A stretch of DNA of 64,000 nt from Thauera sp. K11 (GTDB taxonomy: Bacteria; Pseudomonadota; Gammaproteobacteria; Burkholderiales; Rhodocyclaceae): positions 434,001 through 498,000 of the forward strand of contig NZ_CP023439.1 of the NCBI RefSeq assembly GCF_002354895.1. The letters are read 5' to 3'. The notes under the pieces are model-generated. The model saw only the letters and a list, made by a program, of their open reading frames with translations, was not told the origin of the DNA and ran no database searches. Positions 60,821 through 64,000 of the stretch are shown one piece after another; positions within the stretch are counted from its first letter, which is position 1; the number at the start of each line of letters is the position of its first letter. Both the position numbers and the translations under genes were made by a program.

Positions 60821-62560
60821 ATGAACGCCCCCGACGCGGCGTCGCGCAGGCTCTCCCCGCAGCCCGGGAGGCCGGGGAGCGCACTCGCGGTCAGCCTCGG
60901 CCACGCCAGCCGGCAGGGGCCGCGGCCGCGCAACGAGGACTTCGTCGGCGCGGCCATCCCGGAAGGGGCGGAACTGGCGGCCAAGGGCATGCTGCTGGCG
61001 GTCGCCGACGGCGTCGGCGGCCATGCGCACGGCCGCGAGGCCGCCGAGCAGACGGTGCGCAGCCTGCTTGCCGACTACTTCTCGACGCCGCAGACCTGGG
61101 GCGTCGAGAAATCCATCGACACCGTGCTCGGCGCGGTCAACCGCTGGCTGCTGGGGCAGTCGGCGAAATCGCGCGACTACGCCGGCATGGCGACCACGCT
61201 CACCGCGCTGGTGCTGCGCGGGCGGCGCTACTACGTCGCCCACGTCGGCGATTCGCGCGCCTATCGCTGGCGCGGCGGCGAACTGCTGCGCCTGACCGAG
61301 GACCACACCTGGGAACACCCCGAGCTGAACAACGTGCTGCGCCGCGCCATCGGCCTCGAAGCCCGCCTGCTGGTCGATTACGACGATGGCGAACTCGCCG
61401 CCGACGACAGTTTCGTGCTGGCGACCGACGGCGTGTGGAGCGTGCTCGGCGATGCCGGCATCGCCGGGGTGCTCGCCGCGCACGCCGACGCGCAGCGGGC
61501 GGCCGATGCGCTGACGCTGGAGGCCCTGCGCCGCGGCGCCACCGACAACGGCACCGCGCTGGTGGCCAACGTGGATGCGCTGCCGGCCGACAACTTGCGC
61601 GACCGCCTGGCCGACGGCCGCCGCCTGCCGCTCCCCCCGCGGCTGAAGGTGGGCGAGACGATGGACGGCCTGCGGGTGGACGAACTGCTGCACGAATCGC
61701 GCGCCACGCTGCTGTACCGCGTCACGCACCTGGGCTCGAATGAGGCGCTGGTGCTGAAGACGCTGCGTCCGGAGGCCGGCGACGAGGAGTCGGCGAGCGC
61801 GCTGGTGCGCGAAGAATGGCTGGCCCGCCGCGTGCCGGGCCAGGGTTTTCCGCGGGTGTTCGATCATGCCGGGCGCGCGCACCTGTATTACCTGATGAGC
61901 TGGCACGAGGGCGAGACGCTGAAGGCGAGCCTCGTCCGCGGCCACCGCTACCAGCCGCACGAACTGGCGGCGATCGGCCGCGCGCTGCTGCGGCGAGTCG
62001 GCATGCTGCACCGGCTGGGCATCGTGCATCGCGACGTGAAGCCCGACAACGTACATGTCGACCGCGGCGGCCAGTTGCGCCTGCTCGACCTCGGCGTGGC
62101 CGCGTCGGATGCCGAGGACCTGGCCGAGATCAACAACCCCGGCACGCCGTCCTACATGGCGCCCGAGCTGTTCGCCGGCGGCGCCGCCGACGAATCGTCC
62201 GACCTCTATGCCTGCGGCGTCACGCTGTACGAACTGCTGACGCGCAAGTACCCCTACGGCGAGGTCGAGCCCTTCCAGCACCCGCACTTCGGCGAGCCGG
62301 TGCCGCCCACCCGCTATCGCCCCGATACCCCGGAATGGCTCGAGAACGTGCTGCTGAAAGCCTGCGCGCGCGAACCGGAGGGCCGTTTCGAGACGGCCGA
62401 GGAGTTCCTGCTCGCGCTTGAGCGCGGCGCCGACCGGCCGCTCGCGTCGCGCCGCCGCACACCGCTGGTGGAGCGCAATCCGCGGCTGGCGCTGAAGATC
62501 CTCGCCGGCGCCTCGCTGCTGCTGAACCTCGTGCTGATCTTCCTGCTCAGCCGCCACTAG
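60821..62560 (+). CDS. fused PP2C phosphatase - Ser/Thr protein kinase, tail-anchored
   Basis: A 579-residue bifunctional signalling protein. Residues about 25-250 are a PP2C phosphatase: RPRNEDF, AVADGVGGHAHG, GMATTLTALVL, HVGDSRAYRW, LATDGVWS and ATDNGTAL supply the metal-binding Asp/Gly set. Residues about 280-545 are an Hanks-type kinase: ATP Lys in ALVLKTLRPE, catalytic loop HRDVKPDNVHV, metal Asp in LLDLGVA (DLG instead of DFG) and TPSYMAPELFAGG. A single C-terminal helix (about 558-576) should anchor it in the inner membrane with both domains in the cytoplasm. Located between narK and nasA; a similar gene neighbours nasA/nirB in Pseudomonas. Targets unknown; control of nitrate uptake or reduction is inferred. 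Confidence 0.93.
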   Translation: MNAPDAASRRLSPQPGRPGSALAVSLGHASRQGPRPRNEDFVGAAIPEGAELAAKGMLLAVADGVGGHAHGREAAEQTVRSLLADYFSTPQTWGVEKSIDTVLGAVNRWLLGQSAKSRDYAGMATTLTALVLRGRRYYVAHVGDSRAYRWRGGELLRLTEDHTWEHPELNNVLRRAIGLEARLLVDYDDGELAADDSFVLATDGVWSVLGDAGIAGVLAAHADAQRAADALTLEALRRGATDNGTALVANVDALPADNLRDRLADGRRLPLPPRLKVGETMDGLRVDELLHESRATLLYRVTHLGSNEALVLKTLRPEAGDEESASALVREEWLARRVPGQGFPRVFDHAGRAHLYYLMSWHEGETLKASLVRGHRYQPHELAAIGRALLRRVGMLHRLGIVHRDVKPDNVHVDRGGQLRLLDLGVAASDAEDLAEINNPGTPSYMAPELFAGGAADESSDLYACGVTLYELLTRKYPYGEVEPFQHPHFGEPVPPTRYRPDTPEWLENVLLKACAREPEGRFETAEEFLLALERGADRPLASRRRTPLVERNPRLALKILAGASLLLNLVLIFLLSRH

Positions 62561-62572
62561 GAAACGCCCGCG

Positions 62573-64000
62573 ATGACCGCGACCCCCCACACCACGATGG
62601 AAACCAGGGCGACCTGCCCGTACTGCGGCGTGGGCTGCGGCGTGCTGATCGAACACGATGGCGGGCGCATCCACAGCGTGCGCGGCGACCCGGAACATCC
62701 GGCCAATTTCGGCCGCCTGTGCACCAAGGGCTCGACGCTGCACCTCACCGCCCGGCCGGAGACCCGCCTGCTGTACCCGGAATTGCGCAGCGTGCGCGGC
62801 GAGCCGCGGCGGCGCGTGGGCTGGGACGAGGCGATCGGCTCGGCGGCGGAGCGCTTCGCCGACGTGATCGCGCGGCACGGCCCGGATGCGGTGGCCTTCT
62901 ACATCTCCGGCCAGTTGCTGACCGAGGACTACTACGTCTTCAACAAGGCGATGAAGGGCCTGATCGGCAGCAACAACGTCGATACCAACTCACGCCTGTG
63001 CATGTCGAGCGCGGTCGCCGCTTACAAGCAGACCCTGGGCGCCGATGCGCCGCCCTGTGCCTACGAGGACTTCGCTCACGCCGACTGCCTGCTCATCGCC
63101 GGCGCCAATCCCGCCTACGCGCATCCGGTGGCCTTCCGCCGCATCGAGGATGCGAAGAAGGCGCGGCCCGGCATGAAGATCATCGTCGTCGATCCGCGCC
63201 GCACCGACACGGCATCGGCCGCCGACCTGCATCTGGCGGTGCTGCCCGGCACCGACATCTGGCTGTACGACGCGATGCTGCACGTGTTGCTGGCCGAGGA
63301 TCTCGTCGACCACGCTTTCGTTGCCGCGCACACCACCGGGTTCGATGCGCTGCGCGAGCACGTCCGCACGGTGACGCCCGAGGCCGCCGCGCAGGTCTGC
63401 GGCGTGCCGGCCGCGGACATCGTCACCGCCGCGCGCTGGTGGGGAGGGTCGCCGGCGGCCATGTCGCTGTGGTGCCAGGGGCTCAACCAGTCGGCGCACG
63501 GCACCCACAACGGCACCGCGCTGATCGCGCTGTCGCTGGCCACCGGCAAGATCGGCAGGCCCGGCTGCGGCCCGTTCTCCCTCACCGGCCAGCCCAATGC
63601 GATGGGCGGCCGCGAGGTCGGCGGGCTGGCCAATCTGCTGCCGGCCCACCGCGACCTGGGGAATCCGGAGCACCGCGCCGAGGTCGCGCGCCTGTGGGTC
63701 GTGGACAGCGTGCCGGAAAAGCCCGGCCTGACGGCGGTGGAACTCTTCCGCGCGGCCGCGGAAGGCAAGGTGAAGGCGATCTGGATCGCCTGCACCAATC
63801 CCGCGCAGTCGCTGCCCGAACTCGAAGTGGTGCGCGAGGCGTTGCAGCGCTGCGAGTTCGTCGTGCTGCAGGAAGCCTATCGCAGCACCGAGACCGCAGT
63901 CTTCGCCGACCTGATGCTGCCGGCGGCGACGTGGGGCGAGAAAGAAGGCACCGTCACCAATTCCGAGCGCCGCATCACGCATGTGAATCGCGCGCTGCCG
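62573..64000 (+). CDS. nasA: assimilatory nitrate reductase catalytic subunit, N-terminal part (cut by window edge)
   Basis: The first 476 codons of a molybdopterin enzyme that reduces nitrate to nitrite in the cytoplasm. The N-terminal [4Fe-4S] motif is CPYCGVGCGV with Cys15, 18 and 22 and Cys50 in GRLCTKG. Bis-MGD binding blocks follow: TNSRLCMSSAVAAYK (Cys is the likely Mo ligand region of this class), GANPAYAHPV, VVDPRRTDTA, GLNQSAHGTHNGTALIALSLATGKIGRPG and the SLTGQPNAMGGREVGG block typical of Nas/NarB. The full protein is expected to have about 800-900 residues. It starts 12 bases after the kinase stop and has no leader of its own, so it is read from the narK promoter. Symbol usage varies (nasA, nasC, narB). 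Confidence 0.95.
   Translation, partial: MTATPHTTMETRATCPYCGVGCGVLIEHDGGRIHSVRGDPEHPANFGRLCTKGSTLHLTARPETRLLYPELRSVRGEPRRRVGWDEAIGSAAERFADVIARHGPDAVAFYISGQLLTEDYYVFNKAMKGLIGSNNVDTNSRLCMSSAVAAYKQTLGADAPPCAYEDFAHADCLLIAGANPAYAHPVAFRRIEDAKKARPGMKIIVVDPRRTDTASAADLHLAVLPGTDIWLYDAMLHVLLAEDLVDHAFVAAHTTGFDALREHVRTVTPEAAAQVCGVPAADIVTAARWWGGSPAAMSLWCQGLNQSAHGTHNGTALIALSLATGKIGRPGCGPFSLTGQPNAMGGREVGGLANLLPAHRDLGNPEHRAEVARLWVVDSVPEKPGLTAVELFRAAAEGKVKAIWIACTNPAQSLPELEVVREALQRCEFVVLQEAYRSTETAVFADLMLPAATWGEKEGTVTNSERRITHVNRALP

Overview
The window looks like a contiguous piece of chromosome from a high-GC betaproteobacterium, most likely of the Azoarcus/Thauera/Aromatoleum group (Rhodocyclales). I infer this from protein style and gene order: queA-tgt-yajC-secD-secF; rlmN-pilW-rodZ-ispG-hisS-yfgM-bamB-der-hfq-hflX-hflK-hflC-hisZ-purA; a TRAP dicarboxylate system with its own sensor pair; and an assimilatory nitrate region that includes a kinase/phosphatase fusion. 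No search was run. No rRNA, CRISPR array, insertion sequence or prophage was seen. Three leucine tRNA genes are present.

Layout. (1) 1-4.8 kb, minus strand: a secretion/amyloid-like operon. Two tandem paralogous exported Gly/Ala/Ser/Asn-rich repeat proteins are followed by a small exported protein and the start of a C39-type peptidase, resembling the Fap functional-amyloid gene set. (2) 5-16.9 kb: housekeeping genes (argJ, apaG, purB, DUF2322, secF-secD-yajC, tgt-queA, tRNA-Leu(CAA)), a NhaR-like regulator, an HPF-like gene and a YccA/Bax-inhibitor-1 membrane protein. (3) 16.9-24.8 kb, minus strand: a six-gene Mrp Na+/H+ antiporter operon with fused MrpA-MrpB, a structured leader and a possible 10-codon leader ORF, and a CNNM/CBS membrane protein upstream. 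(4) 25-27.2 kb: accA-tilS. (5) 27.3-33.2 kb: dctS-dctR divergent from dctP-dctQ-dctM. (6) 33.3-49.6 kb: a long plus-strand housekeeping run from dedA to purA. It includes an apparent frameshift in pilW and both hisS and its paralogue hisZ. (7) 49.7-53.5 kb: a tandem duplicate of tRNA-Leu(CAG), then rnr-rlmB. (8) 53.6-64 kb: the assimilatory nitrate/nitrite region: nasR, an orphan NrtD-like ATPase, nirB-nirD, narK, a PP2C-Ser/Thr-kinase fusion, and the first 476 codons of nasA.

The most striking signal is regulatory. Three transcription units of the nitrate region (the ATPase, nirBD, and narK-kinase-nasA) each have, in order, an NtrC-like inverted repeat, a sigma-54 -24/-12 promoter with exact GG-N10-GC spacing, and a hairpin with a six-base loop carrying A at position 1 and G at position 4, as expected of ANTAR-protein targets. 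The first two leaders then end in a strong intrinsic terminator. Upstream lies nasR, which encodes a NIT+ANTAR antiterminator. The inferred logic is that nitrogen limitation drives initiation through NtrC/sigma-54, while nitrate, sensed by NasR, permits readthrough. NarK imports nitrate, NasA reduces it to nitrite, and NirBD reduces nitrite to ammonium. The roles of the orphan ATPase and the phosphatase/kinase fusion in this pathway are open.
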